Positions 8,858 through 18,357 of a stretch of DNA of 64,000 nucleotides are shown here, one piece after another (within the stretch, counting starts at the first letter, position 1; the number at the start of each line of letters is the position of its first letter). The stretch spans positions 1 to 64,000 of the forward strand of contig JALFLB010000019.1 of the NCBI GenBank assembly GCA_022775045.1, read 5' to 3'. This DNA comes from Agathobacter sp. (lineage in GTDB: Bacteria > Bacillota > Clostridia > Lachnospirales > Lachnospiraceae). Below the pieces are notes generated by a model. That model worked only from the letters and a program-made list of their open reading frames with translations. It was not told the origin of the DNA and searched no databases. Both the position numbers and the translations under genes were made by a program.

Positions 8858-10039
8858 CTACTTCATTGCCTCTTTGGTGTGTGCAACATAAATCTGCTGA
8901 ATGGCCGCTGTCGATCCCAGCCCGGAAATCTGGGTTTCAATACTGTCAAACTTTCCAAAAGACTCAAACATACTCTTCCAGGAATCCTCATCATCGCCCG
9001 CCATATCATTATTTGCATGATCTCCTGCTACCACCATGAGCGGACGGAGAATCACTTTCTTGTACCCCTTTTGGGATACAGCATCAATAACAGCCTCACA
9101 GGAAGTCTCCTCCGGTTCTCCTTCTACCGTCCCGATAAACACATTGCTGTACCCGAGATCATCCATCTGCGTCTGCATCTGACTGTAAGATACTTTTGCA
9201 GTATGCGAGGTACCATGCCCCATAAACACAAACGCCACACCATCCCCTGCAGCCATATCCAGACTATCATACCCCGCTGTCTTTACAGTCTCACTCACTA
9301 TTGCTTCAGCAACCGCTTTCTTATCTGCATTTACCTCAGCGGCATCCGCACCAACCTCGCCCAGCAACGGCTCTGCAATCTTAACAGATTCAAACTGCTT
9401 CTCATACGCTTCAACTGTTTCCATAAGTTCATCATACTCTGCACCATGCATCAGATGTGTCGGTTGTACCACCAGATTCTTTACCCCATTGTTCAAAGCT
9501 CGCTCCAATGCTTGATCCACATTATCAATATACTCGCCGTCACGGGCCTGAATGTGATTGATGATAATCTGTGAAGTAAATGCCCTTCTTACTGACCAAT
9601 CTGGATTCGCTACTTGAAGTGCATCCTCAATTCCCTTTATATCTGCAACACGACTGTCATTAAAGGACGTGCCAAAGCTGACAACCAGAATCTCATTTTC
9701 CCCAATCTCATCCTGATTGCGCGGGTCGTCAGCAGACGCATCCCCGGTATCTCTTCCGAAATAATCAGGATCTGCATACTCTCCCTCCACCAGCTCCTTC
9801 TGGGTATCTGTCAAAGCATCCCACGCTTCTTTTGCAGCTTTACACTGCTCATCCGTCTCATCATTTCTCTCCTGTACATAAATTGCATCAATCAATGCTG
9901 CAACTTCATCAGCGGCCTTCTGATCTGTATTCTCAGTGCCTGTCACCTGGGTATCAGCTTCCTTTCCGGAACATCCACTCATCATCCATCCTCCTGCCAA
10001 AACTGTTGTCAATAATGCAATCACTAATTTCCTTTTCAT
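8858..10039 (-). CDS. cbiK: Exported CbiK-type cobalt chelatase lipoprotein
   Basis: 393 residues. Residues 1-23 are a lipoprotein signal ending MSGC. An acidic linker of about 90 residues follows, then a class II chelatase fold: ILVVSFGTSFNDSR opens the CbiK domain, QPTHLMHGAEYDE holds the first conserved His, FMGHGTSH a second, and LMVVAGDHANNDMAG the C-terminal metal-binding His. Cytosolic CbiK inserts Co into sirohydrochlorin; exported relatives are known from Desulfovibrio. An anchored extracellular copy next to an importer suggests metal or tetrapyrrole handling during uptake rather than de novo synthesis, which is inference. AGGAGG precedes the ATG. It is the first gene after the cobalamin riboswitch. 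Confidence 0.85.
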   Translation of the reverse strand: MKRKLVIALLTTVLAGGWMMSGCSGKEADTQVTGTENTDQKAADEVAALIDAIYVQERNDETDEQCKAAKEAWDALTDTQKELVEGEYADPDYFGRDTGDASADDPRNQDEIGENEILVVSFGTSFNDSRVADIKGIEDALQVANPDWSVRRAFTSQIIINHIQARDGEYIDNVDQALERALNNGVKNLVVQPTHLMHGAEYDELMETVEAYEKQFESVKIAEPLLGEVGADAAEVNADKKAVAEAIVSETVKTAGYDSLDMAAGDGVAFVFMGHGTSHTAKVSYSQMQTQMDDLGYSNVFIGTVEGEPEETSCEAVIDAVSQKGYKKVILRPLMVVAGDHANNDMAGDDEDSWKSMFESFGKFDSIETQISGLGSTAAIQQIYVAHTKEAMK

Positions 10040-10071
10040 TTAAATCCTCCTATTAATTAAAAATGAAAAAC

Positions 10072-10088
10072 GCCCTTTTTCTGAGGGC
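10072..10088 (-). terminator. Riboswitch expression-platform terminator
   Basis: GCCCT, loop CAGAAAA, AGGGC followed by a U-rich run on the minus strand (10055-10071), located between the cobalamin aptamer and the cbiK ribosome binding site. Transcription-level control is likely. Confidence 0.65.
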
Positions 10089-10209
10089 ATCAGTAAAAGG
10101 ACGCAGCGATAGCATAACCAAAAGAAACCTTCCGGCAAATCATAGACTTCCCAAAGGCTCATTTCTTCATATACACCGGTTTGCGACCAATTACTCGTGG
10201 CCGGTGGAA

Positions 10210-10405
10210 AATCCTTCCCACTCCTATCACACAGGCAGGTCTCCTGACTTACGGCTCTCCATCCAAGGTCGCCTTCCCAATTTCTCAGTGACATTAATGA
10301 CCTTGCACTCCCCGCTTACAGTGACGAGTTCGTACAGGATTTACACCTGTTTCCCTTTTAATCAGGCAATGTACTCAAATATCAGATGAGTACATTGTCT
10401 GAACC
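10210..10405 (-). promoter_or_regulatory. Cobalamin riboswitch aptamer
   Basis: On the minus strand the order is: an 11-bp hairpin (CAATGTACTCA/TGAGTACATTG, 10369-10399), AAACAGGTG with AATCCTGT, a B12-box region containing GTCACTG followed by GCGGGGAGTGCAAGG, the strongly conserved AAGTCAGGAGACCTGCC at about 10230, and a closing stretch ending near 10210. This matches the adenosylcobalamin class of aptamers. It controls cbiK, the two-module lipoprotein and the ABC importer, so the operon should be repressed when cobalamin is plentiful. Confidence 0.93.
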
Positions 10406-10461
10406 TGCTTTTGTAACCATATCACAAACCAATGTATCTGTAAACCCAAAAAGAAATCCAT

Positions 10462-12971
10462 TTATTCTATTTTTACTCCAATATACGCTTCAAATCCTGC
10501 TATCTGCTGAAGTTGTTCCATCTTTGTTTTGCTAATATTTTTGGAGGAATCTCCACTATTTTTCTGTTTTTCTTGATCCTGATGATATAGCGCCTTCGGA
10601 AGATAGGTACGCAGCATATCAAGCAGCTCTGTTTCCTGAATCGGTTTTGTCAGATAATCTGAAAATCCTTCCCGCAGATACTCTTCCTTTGCTCCTACGA
10701 TTGCATTAGCAGTCAGCATGATCACCGGTGTGTCCGTATTCTGATTCGTTTCCATCTTTTCCATTTGATGGAGTGTTTCAACCCCATCCATGTTGGGCAT
10801 CATGTGATCAAGAAAAATCATATCATAATGCTTTTTTTCTACACAGGTGAGACACTCCTCTCCACTCTCCGCTGTATCAATTTGTCCTGATCCTCCTTCC
10901 GTATTCCAATGCCCGTATCATTGACAGCAATGATCAGTTCAATCTGATTCTCTGATTTCTTTTCATAATTAAGCGCTAATGTAACACTTCCTTCTTTCGT
11001 ATATTTGACTGCATTAGAAAGAAAAATATTCATAATCTGTCGGATTCTTACTTCATCTCCATACAGTATGGAAGGCAAATCCGGATTAATTTTTATCACC
11101 AGCTCAATCGGACAGTTGTCTAATTTTTTTTTGCCATATTATAGCAATCATTAATGATAGAGACTTACATTCCTTTAGCAGCATTGCGTCCATGCCAAGG
11201 ATTCCATTGATTGGCGTACGGATTTCGTGCGACATATTTGCAAGGAACTGGCTTTTTGCCAGATTTGCCGCAATTGCATCATTTTTCGCCTGTTCCACAA
11301 ACTTTAAATGCTCCCGCATCATCTGACGCATATAGCAAATCAGTGTGGCAACATCCCTCTTTGCAATCTCCATTTCCTTGATATAAGTCGCATAGTTTTC
11401 ATAGGGAGAACTCATTTCAATCTATATTTCTCCACGGACACAATCCTGGGGAATATCCACAAAAGCCATCACACTGCCTGGTGTTTTACCAAAAAGTCCG
11501 GTTGTGATTCTCCTGATTCAAAAGAAATGACCGGTCCAGCTTAACAACGGATGCCGGAATCTGCTCAAAAACACCTAAAGAAGAATATCCTGCACCAAAA
11601 TCATCTATAGACAGACGAACACCCATATCCTTTAAAGTATCCAAAGTCTGCTTCCCCATATGGGATTGCAGTTCCGCCCCCACGATTTTTCCCTTTCATG
11701 TCTCTCCTTTATCAATGCTTCCAGCGAATCATCATACACTTTAATTTCGCTGCCTTTGGTATCCCCTGCAAACTCAAGGGCCTGATTGGCATAGTTGATG
11801 GCAAGACGCAGGTCACCATCATCCTTTGGAACATAATAGATTCCCCTGATTTCTTGCACACACCTCCGTCTTTTTATTCACATTCTTTTTTAGGATATCG
11901 GCAACTCCCTTCAGCAGCTGCTCTCCCGCATTCCACCCATAAATGACATTATAGCGGCGAAACTGCTCCAGATTTACATAGACAACAGCATAGGGTTCCC
12001 TATGTTCCAACAACAGCTTATATTCTCCCCAGAAAATCAGATAATTCAGATTCCAGATATCCATAGAGGTATCTTTGTACATCAGCTTTTGAATTTTCCT
12101 GCTGTCTCTCTTCATATGTACTGCGACAAAAATAACCAGCACAATAACAATACACAGAATACTAATAATCCCAAGACTGTTATTCCGCACAAAATCAAAC
12201 AAGCTGACCAGCGGATAAGTATTCTCCCGAAGCATATATTCATTCACCATTTGGGAATCAATCGGAGAAATTTTCTTTCCCACCCAGTTCCTCATCTTCA
12301 CTGCGAATTACCATGGCGATTGAATACTCACTCCGAAATACATTTTTAAGTTCCAGTCCTGTGACGTGAAATCCGCTCTCCAAAAGCTGTCTGGTAAGCC
12401 CTTTAAACTCGCCGTCTTCCTCATAAGAAAACGGATAAAACCCATCCAGATACCCAACAACCAGCTTCTTTTTGTCTGCAAGATACTGATTCTCCCCTAT
12501 GGTAAGAAGCGCTGTCTTATCAAACTTGCTATAGTAAAACTGATTCATCAGTTCCGTTTCCAGCTCCGGGCTATTCATCTTCAGATCCACCTTCTTATCG
12601 CTCAGCATCTGCAATGCTTCTTCCCAGCTATCACACGAAATATACTCCGCGTTCCAACTGGTATATTCGCACAAGGCATTCATATACTCTACATCCATTC
12701 CGCCATGGCTTCCATCCGGATTGATAATATGATATCCATCCATCGGAAAGAACGCAACCTTAACTGTCCGTTTCTGGGCAGCATAAATATTCCCGTTCGA
12801 GATCATACAGAATATACAAAGCATGAAAATCAGTATGCTGCCTATCCACAAATATTTTCTCTTCATAACCCTTATCCTCTTAACACGCAAAACAGATTGA
12901 TCTTTTTTCTTCATCATACACTTTTTTACAATCAAAGTCCACTGTCGAATCTGCAAAAGGGCGATAAACAA
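10462..12971 (-). pseudogene. Decayed SBP-GGDEF-EAL / kinase-receiver signalling gene
   Basis: At least seven fragments in different frames read in domain order on the minus strand: SBP_bac_3-like sensor (12971 to about 12290, with signal MKRKYLWIGSILIF), a TM segment and start of GGDEF (about 12290-11870), GGDEF tail (11859-11690), the C-terminal part of EAL with SIDDFGAGYSS (11683-11486), HisKA with [14 protein letters not shown] (11415-11104), a partial HATPase (11099-10839), and a receiver carrying IFLDHMMPNMDG (10821-10462). Junctions drop known pieces: the front of EAL, the HisKA-HATPase linker, and the HATPase G boxes plus receiver N-terminus. It may derive from one very long gene or from two adjacent ones. 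No intact product is possible. Confidence 0.85.
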
Positions 12972-12972
12972 A

Positions 12973-13005
12973 GAAGCATTCCCTCTGCATCATAGGGAAT
13001 GCTTC
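12973..13005 (-). terminator. Rho-independent terminator after ABC operon
   Basis: 12-bp stem GAAGCATTCCCT / AGGGAATGCTTC with a 9-base loop, then TTTGTTT on the minus strand, 12 bases past the ATPase stop. Confidence 0.88.
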
Positions 13006-13017
13006 TTTATTAAAAAA

Positions 13018-13821
13018 CTATGATAATAATGCTTTATCATTTGCAAATTCTTCACCACTTACCTTTTCAAACTGTTGTAGCAGATCTGAAACTGTAAGCT
13101 TCTTCTTTTCTTCACCTGCAATATTGAGAATTACCTTGCCCTCATGCATCATAATCAGGCGGTTACCATGTGCAATGGCATCTTTCATGTTGTGTGTTAC
13201 CATCATCGCAGTCAGATGATTCTCTGCAATAATCTGATCTGAAATCTCAAGAACCTTGGCTGCTGTCTTTGGATCAAGTGCTGCCGTATGTTCATCCAAA
13301 AGAAGAAGCTTTGGCTTCTGAATAGATGCCATAAGCAACGTGATCGCCTGTCTCTGTCCTCCAGACAAAAGTCCAACCTTGCTGGTCAATCGATCTTCCA
13401 GACCCAGATTCAACATCTTGAGCATCTCTCTGTACTTCTCCCGCTCTGATTTGGTAATGCCCCAGCTTAATCCTCTAGACTTTCCTCGTCTTGCAGCGAT
13501 TGCCATATTTTCTTCAATAGACATCGTTGTTGCCGTACCAATCATCGGGTCCTGGAATACTCTTCCAAGATACTGTGCTCTCTTATGCTCAGAAAGCTTT
13601 GTCACATCATCACCGCCAATGTAAATCTTGCCGGAATCCACTGGCCACACGCCTGCCACTGCATTCAATGTTGTAGATTTTCCGGCTCCGTTACCACCAA
13701 TGACTGTAACAAACTCACCCTCGTTTAAAGTAAGATTCACTCCGTCAAGGGCAAGCTTTTCATTGATTGTTCCCGGATTAAAAACCTTTTTTACATTCTC
13801 AATTCTTAACATTGCTTCCAT
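13018..13821 (-). CDS. ABC importer ATPase, TrpXYZ-type
   Basis: 267 residues. Walker A GGNGAGKST near residue 41, signature LLSGGQRQA, Walker B LLLLDEHTAALDP and switch His in MVTHNMKD. The Walker B continuation DEHTAAL, in place of the usual DEPTSAL, is typical of ATPases that pair with ABC_sub_bind (TrpX/BRP-like) systems. It energises the permease whose stop is three bases upstream and the binding protein before that. GGGGG precedes the ATG. The transported compound cannot be read from sequence; relatives have been linked to tryptophan, tyrosine and other small molecules. Confidence 0.87.
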   Translation of the reverse strand: MEAMLRIENVKKVFNPGTINEKLALDGVNLTLNEGEFVTVIGGNGAGKSTTLNAVAGVWPVDSGKIYIGGDDVTKLSEHKRAQYLGRVFQDPMIGTATTMSIEENMAIAARRGKSRGLSWGITKSEREKYREMLKMLNLGLEDRLTSKVGLLSGGQRQAITLLMASIQKPKLLLLDEHTAALDPKTAAKVLEISDQIIAENHLTAMMVTHNMKDAIAHGNRLIMMHEGKVILNIAGEEKKKLTVSDLLQQFEKVSGEEFANDKALLS

Positions 13822-13824
13822 CTG

Positions 13825-14772
13825 CTATACCCCCTTTGCTGCCTTTCTCTGATTCTTCAGATATGGGATAGCAAGGAAAATTGCTACCACAATTGCTGAG
13901 AACAATTTCAAATCATCAGAAGGGAATTTCAGCCACAGAATAACACTCAGAACCAGATAATACAATATGGCTCCTGCAATCACAGAAAACAGTGTGTAGG
14001 CAAACGCAAGCTTCTTTCCCGCACAGAGTTTTCCAAGTAATACATCTCCAATAATCACTGCTGCTAGCCCGATTACGATAGCGCCACGTCCCATATTAAC
14101 GTCCGCAGCACCCTGATACTGTGCATACAGTCCACCAGAAAGACCTACCAGACCATTTGACAGCATCAACGCAAGTACCTTACAAAAATCTGTATTGATT
14201 CCCTGTGCACGAGCCATCTGCGCATTACATCCAGTTGCACGGATAGCATGTCCCTGCTCGGTTCCAAAATACCAATAAAGAGCAATAACAACTACCACAC
14301 AGAAGAGAATACATGTGGTAAACACCTTGATTTTTGCTGCAGTATCACCAGATACATAGCGAAGCGAAACCGTAAGGTTATATTTATCAACACTCACCGC
14401 CTGGTTTGACTGTCCCATAATATTTAAATTGATGGAATACAGTGCTATCTGCGTTAAAATTCCTGCAAGAATCGGCGGAATACCGAGCTTCGTATGCAGA
14501 AGCCCCGTCACAAGTCCTGCAACCATGCCTGCAGCAAAAGCTATCAGCAGAGAAAGCCACGGATTCATATCTCCGCGAATCAGCATAACTGCTACTGCGC
14601 CACCTGTTGCAAAAGAACCATCCACAGACAGATCTGCGAAATCCAGAAGCTTATATGTAATATAGACTCCCAATGCCAGAAGCCCCCAAATCAGCCCCTG
14701 TGCGATTGAACCCGGAAGAGCACGAAACAGTGCCAGCGGATTCAGGGAGGAAAAATAGGCTGTCAACAACAC
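13825..14772 (-). CDS. ABC permease, TrpY/branched-chain-like
   Basis: About 315 residues with eight to nine hydrophobic segments, in the BPD_transp_2 permease class: LLALGVYITYKLLDFADLSVDGSF near the N-terminus and GYNAQMARAQGI-like ATGCNAQMARAQGINTDFCKV as the EAA-type coupling loop. The ATG at 14781 directly abuts AGGAGG with no spacing, so the in-frame GTG at 14772, nine bases away, is preferred. It sits between its binding protein (18 bases upstream) and ATPase. It forms the membrane channel, probably as a homodimer. Confidence 0.85.
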   Translation of the reverse strand: MLLTAYFSSLNPLALFRALPGSIAQGLIWGLLALGVYITYKLLDFADLSVDGSFATGGAVAVMLIRGDMNPWLSLLIAFAAGMVAGLVTGLLHTKLGIPPILAGILTQIALYSINLNIMGQSNQAVSVDKYNLTVSLRYVSGDTAAKIKVFTTCILFCVVVVIALYWYFGTEQGHAIRATGCNAQMARAQGINTDFCKVLALMLSNGLVGLSGGLYAQYQGAADVNMGRGAIVIGLAAVIIGDVLLGKLCAGKKLAFAYTLFSVIAGAILYYLVLSVILWLKFPSDDLKLFSAIVVAIFLAIPYLKNQRKAAKGV

Positions 14773-14790
14773 AGTTTTCATCCTCCTTAA

Positions 14791-15798
14791 CTATTCTGCT
14801 TTAATTGCAACATAATCATCCGGAACAGTGATTCCCAATTCCTCGCAGATACTCTTATTGTACTCTTTTGTTACCTTTGGTGCGTACTCAATCTCCATTG
14901 CCGTAATATCTGCACCATTTACTAAAATCTCATATGCCATCTCTCCGGCTCTGTATCCGATATCATAGTAGCTGATGGAAAGTGTTGCCACACCACATCC
15001 GGTACAGATTCCCTCTTCACCTGCCACAACCGGAACCTTTGCCGGAAGTGTGATATTGTTAATTGCCTCTGTATTCTGTGCCATTGTATTATCCGTTGGA
15101 ATATAAATCACATCTGCATATTCAACTGCGCTCTGTACTACAGAACCGATATCGTTGGAATCTGATGCTGTAAACTCTTTGTAGCTGATATTATCTTCAT
15201 CGAGATACTTTTCAAAATTAGTGGCCTGGAACTTGGAATTTGGCTCTGCCGAGCAATATAAAATTGCAACATTCTTTGCTTCCGGGAATAGCTCAGCAAG
15301 CATATTCTCCTGTTCATCCAGTGGTGCGAGATCGGATGTACCAGAAATATTTCTTCCGGTTGTACCGGTCCAGTCATCAATCTGCAGCGCAGTTGCATAG
15401 TCAGTTACCGAAGTTCCAATAATTGGAATATCCGTTGTTGCTGCCGCAGAGCACTGCAAAGCAGTTGTCGCATTTGCCAAAATCAAATCCACGTTATTTG
15501 CGACAAAATTGTTAGCAATCGTTGCCGCATTCGCCTGTTCATTCTGTGCATTCTGCACGTCAAAGATTACATTATCGCCAAGCTTCTCCTTGAGAGCATC
15601 CTGAAATCCTTCTGTAGCGGAATCCAGTGCCGGATGCTCAAGCTGCTGACAGATACCGATATTATATACCTTACCGTCTGCATCTCCTTTTACACCTGAC
15701 TGCGTGGATGCGGGGTCACTGCTGCCTCCGCAGGCTCCCATTGACATTGCCATTGCAGCTGCCATAACAGTTGCCATTACTTTACTAAACTTTTTCAT
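14791..15798 (-). CDS. ABC_sub_bind (TrpX-like) lipoprotein
   Basis: 335 residues. Signal MKKFSKVMATVMAAAMAMSMGAC with lipobox MGAC, followed by a Gly/Ser linker. The body reads YNIGICQQLEHPALDSATEGFQDAL, DLILANATTALQCSAAATTDIPIIGTSVTD, NVAILYCSAEPNSKFQ and DVIYIPTDNTMAQN, matching the ABC_sub_bind family of type I periplasmic-like folds. It captures the ligand for the downstream permease. GGAGG lies six bases before the ATG and a good sigma-A promoter is at 15868-15895. In other Firmicutes such genes follow a tryptophan T-box; none is seen here. Confidence 0.87.
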   Translation of the reverse strand: MKKFSKVMATVMAAAMAMSMGACGGSSDPASTQSGVKGDADGKVYNIGICQQLEHPALDSATEGFQDALKEKLGDNVIFDVQNAQNEQANAATIANNFVANNVDLILANATTALQCSAAATTDIPIIGTSVTDYATALQIDDWTGTTGRNISGTSDLAPLDEQENMLAELFPEAKNVAILYCSAEPNSKFQATNFEKYLDEDNISYKEFTASDSNDIGSVVQSAVEYADVIYIPTDNTMAQNTEAINNITLPAKVPVVAGEEGICTGCGVATLSISYYDIGYRAGEMAYEILVNGADITAMEIEYAPKVTKEYNKSICEELGITVPDDYVAIKAE

Positions 15799-15867
15799 GA
15801 TTTTCCTCCATTTTCTTTATTGTGGTTCATTGATGATCACTCATCTGTAAGTATACCTCTTCCTTAA

Positions 15868-15895
15868 ATTATATGTATCATTTGTAAAATGTCAA
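15868..15895 (-). promoter_or_regulatory. Sigma-A promoter of the ABC operon
   Basis: On the minus strand TTGACA (15895-15890), 16-base spacer, TATAAT (15873-15868). Both hexamers match consensus exactly. Confidence 0.85.
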
Positions 15896-15908
15896 ATAAA
15901 TACTGAAA

Positions 15909-15934
15909 GCCGCCGCCCTTTTGGGGGCAGCGGC
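15909..15934 (-). terminator. Terminator after NCS2 permease
   Basis: Minus-strand stem GCCGCTGCCC / GGGCGGCGGC (one G-U pair), loop CCAAAA, followed by a T-rich run. It lies 23 bases past the permease stop. Confidence 0.8.
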
Positions 15935-15957
15935 CTGTCTCCTTTGGAATCAAATGC

Positions 15958-17316
15958 CTACAAGAATATATATTTGCAGATAAACAGCACTGCAAGTACA
16001 TACATCAACGGTGTGATTTTCTTTGCCTTACCGCAGATCAGATTAATGATCACGTAAGAGATTACGCCAATTGCGATACCCTCAGCAATGCTGTACATTA
16101 ATGGCATGGCAATCAGGCAGAGATATGCCGGAATTGCCTCTGTCAAATCATTAAAATCAATCTTAACAATAGCAGATACCATTAAGAATCCAACAAAAAT
16201 CAATGCAGGAGCCGTTGCAAATCCCGGAATTGCAGTAAAAATCGGGGCAAAAAGAATCGCTATCAAAAACAGAAATCCCGTCACTATAGAAGCAAGACCG
16301 GTTCTTGCCCCCTCACCAACACCGGCAGAACTCTCCACAAATGTTGTCGTGGTAGAAGTTCCGAGTACAGCACCTGCCGTGGTGGCAACCGCATCTGCCA
16401 GAAGCGCCTGCTTTACACGTGGAAGCTTGCCTTCGCTGTTCAGAAAGCCAGCTTTATCCGACACCCCGATCAGGGTTCCCAGCGTATCGAACATATCAAC
16501 AAACAGGAAGGACAGTAGAACAACGATAAAATTCAAAACTCCTACTCCGTGAAAATCCGCTTTAAAACACTGTCCAAAAGTCTTTCCGATTGCTGTAAAA
16601 TCAGTCAATGCAAAAGTTGGATACAGAGAATAAAATCCCGCATCCACATCCACATGATAAATTCCAGTTACCTGGCAGAGCATACCAAGAATCCATGTAG
16701 CCAGAATTCCAATTAAAATTGCTCCTTTTACTTTCTTAATATATAACACTGCAGTCAGAATCAGTCCGATCAATGCCAACAGCGCACAGATTCCTTCCGT
16801 ATGCCAATTTTTCGTAAACCTTACATACGTTAACAGTGTTGATTCATCATTAACTACCAGATCAGCCCCCTGCAATCCAATGAAGGCAATGAACAGACCG
16901 ATCCCGGCACTAACCCCCTTTTTTAGGGTAAATGGAATTGCATTGAAAATTGCCTCACGAACATTTGTGAGAGACAGTACAATGAAAATGATACCCTCAA
17001 TCAGCACTGCCATCAATGCAACCTTCCAGGAATATCCCATGTTACCACACACCGTAAAAGCAAAGTACGCATTCAGCCCCATACCCGGAGCAAGTGCGAA
17101 TGGATAATTGGCAAGAAGAGCCATTGCCAGGGTTCCGATAAAGGACGCCAGACAGGTGGCAATCAATACGGCAGTTGAATCCATTCCTGCTGCCGACAAC
17201 AGGCTCGGATTGACAGCCAGAATGTATGCCATCGTCATGAACGTGGTAATACCGCCAATGACTTCCGTCTTAATGCTGGTATTATTTTCTTTAAGATGAA
17301 ACATTTTTTCTAACAT
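15958..17316 (-). CDS. NCS2/AzgA-type adenine-hypoxanthine permease
   Basis: 452 residues, twelve or more membrane segments. The start MLEKMFHLKENNTSIKTEVIGGITTFMTMAYILAVNP is characteristic of the AzgA/PbuG subfamily of nucleobase:cation symporters, as are APGMGLNAYFAFTV, the SAGIGLFIAFIGLQ segment, and FLFVDMFDTLGTLIGVSDKAGF in the substrate core. It should import adenine, guanine or hypoxanthine for salvage. AAGGAGGAG precedes the ATG. It is monocistronic by its own terminator. I see no purine riboswitch aptamer in the 89-base leader. Confidence 0.9.
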   Translation of the reverse strand: MLEKMFHLKENNTSIKTEVIGGITTFMTMAYILAVNPSLLSAAGMDSTAVLIATCLASFIGTLAMALLANYPFALAPGMGLNAYFAFTVCGNMGYSWKVALMAVLIEGIIFIVLSLTNVREAIFNAIPFTLKKGVSAGIGLFIAFIGLQGADLVVNDESTLLTYVRFTKNWHTEGICALLALIGLILTAVLYIKKVKGAILIGILATWILGMLCQVTGIYHVDVDAGFYSLYPTFALTDFTAIGKTFGQCFKADFHGVGVLNFIVVLLSFLFVDMFDTLGTLIGVSDKAGFLNSEGKLPRVKQALLADAVATTAGAVLGTSTTTTFVESSAGVGEGARTGLASIVTGFLFLIAILFAPIFTAIPGFATAPALIFVGFLMVSAIVKIDFNDLTEAIPAYLCLIAMPLMYSIAEGIAIGVISYVIINLICGKAKKITPLMYVLAVLFICKYIFL

Positions 17317-17405
17317 CCTTCTCCTCCTTGTGAAAAAAAATTACTCATCTATCATACCATACATTTTGCTTATAATCATAGCCATTTTTCCGATAATTAT
17401 ACATT

Positions 17406-17873
17406 TTATGCCTCAATTGCACGAATCAGATTGACCATCTCAATTGCACCCAGTGCACAATCATAGCCTTTGTTGCCTGCCTTGGTACCTGCACGCTCAA
17501 TGGCCTGCTCGATATTTTCTGTGGTGATCACACCGAACATAACCGGAATGTCGCTGTTGAGGGATACATTTGCAATTCCCTTGGATACCTCACTGCAGAC
17601 ATAATCATAGTGGCTTGTGCTGCCGCGGATCACTGCACCGAGACAGATGACGGCATCATACTTACCGCTCTTTGCCATCTTCGATGCAATCAGTGGAATC
17701 TCAAAGGCTCCCGGCACCCACGCCACGTCGATGTCGCTCTCCTTTACATCGTGGCGCAGCAGACCATCCATTGCACCACCCAGCAGCTTCGATGTGATAA
17801 ATTCATTGAATCGTGCCACGACAATTCCCACCTTAATGTCCTTTGATACCAGATTTCCTTCAAATGTACTCAT
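17406..17873 (-). CDS. ribH: 6,7-dimethyl-8-ribityllumazine synthase
   Basis: 155 residues, the usual length. It condenses 5-amino-6-ribitylaminouracil with dihydroxybutanone phosphate to make lumazine, the penultimate step of riboflavin synthesis. Motifs: [16 protein letters not shown] (phosphate and substrate loop), [26 protein letters not shown] with the catalytic His, and [30 protein letters not shown] precedes the ATG. It is the last gene of the FMN-riboswitch operon. One of its substrates would come from RibB, which is broken immediately upstream, so the enzyme depends on another source of dihydroxybutanone phosphate. Confidence 0.96.
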   Translation of the reverse strand: MSTFEGNLVSKDIKVGIVVARFNEFITSKLLGGAMDGLLRHDVKESDIDVAWVPGAFEIPLIASKMAKSGKYDAVICLGAVIRGSTSHYDYVCSEVSKGIANVSLNSDIPVMFGVITTENIEQAIERAGTKAGNKGYDCALGAIEMVNLIRAIEA

Positions 17874-17893
17874 TGTATTTTCCTCCTTTAAAG

Positions 17894-18327
17894 TTACAAT
17901 TCCAACATATGTCCCATGCGTGCCTGTTTGGTTTTCAGATAGAAGCCGTCATATTTTGTTGCCTCCATCTGAATCGGAACACGCTGGGCAATTTCCATGC
18001 CAAACCCGGACAACTGGTAAATTTTGTCCGGATTGTTGGTCAGAAGCCGCAGGCTCTTTACCCCCAGATCCCGCAGAATCTGTGCCCCGGCCTCCGGAAA
18101 TCCTGCGGACCGGCATCCTCTGTCACACAGCGCATCGCCGTGATAGAACGCTCCGCTGCGGAAATGCCGGTGGTGGTGTCCACACAGTCGATGGATACCG
18201 TAAATGCCGTCTCGTGGTTATCCGTATTATCCTCCTCATTTTCCCGGTCCTCATCATCTGTGACAAGAATGATTTTTCCTTGCCGAAGCGCCTGCAGCGC
18301 CTCTTCAACTGAATCAAATTCTTTCAA
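17894..18327 (-). pseudogene. ribBA: ribBA relic with two internal deletions
   Basis: Starts as a normal RibB domain ([31 protein letters not shown]), then at about 18235 jumps in frame to [15 protein letters not shown], losing roughly 40 residues. It continues with [10 protein letters not shown] and FRRPGH, then at about 18080-18092 jumps to the end of the GTP cyclohydrolase II half (in another frame: [21 protein letters not shown] to [10 protein letters not shown]). The junction falls on GGCCGGGGCACA, which encodes both RPGH and AGAQ in different frames. About 430 bases remain of a gene normally near 1.2 kb. Neither DHBP synthase nor GTP cyclohydrolase II can be active. Confidence 0.92.
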
Positions 18328-18357
18328 TTCTCTATCCTCCTTAAACCTGACGCAATC

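Noticed and set aside
10040-10294. 84-codon minus-strand frame between cbiK and the cobalamin aptamer
   Set aside because: It overlaps the riboswitch and its terminator; the sequence is explained by RNA structure.
15799-15957. Possible tryptophan T-box before the TrpX-like gene
   Set aside because: No TGGxACCGCG core or stem I blocks are present; only a simple promoter.
17317-17405. Possible purine riboswitch before the nucleobase permease
   Set aside because: The leader is too short and lacks the conserved purine aptamer core.
17617-18312. 231-codon plus-strand frame over ribH and ribBA
   Set aside because: Antisense to ribH and to the ribBA relic; composition is that of a shadow frame.
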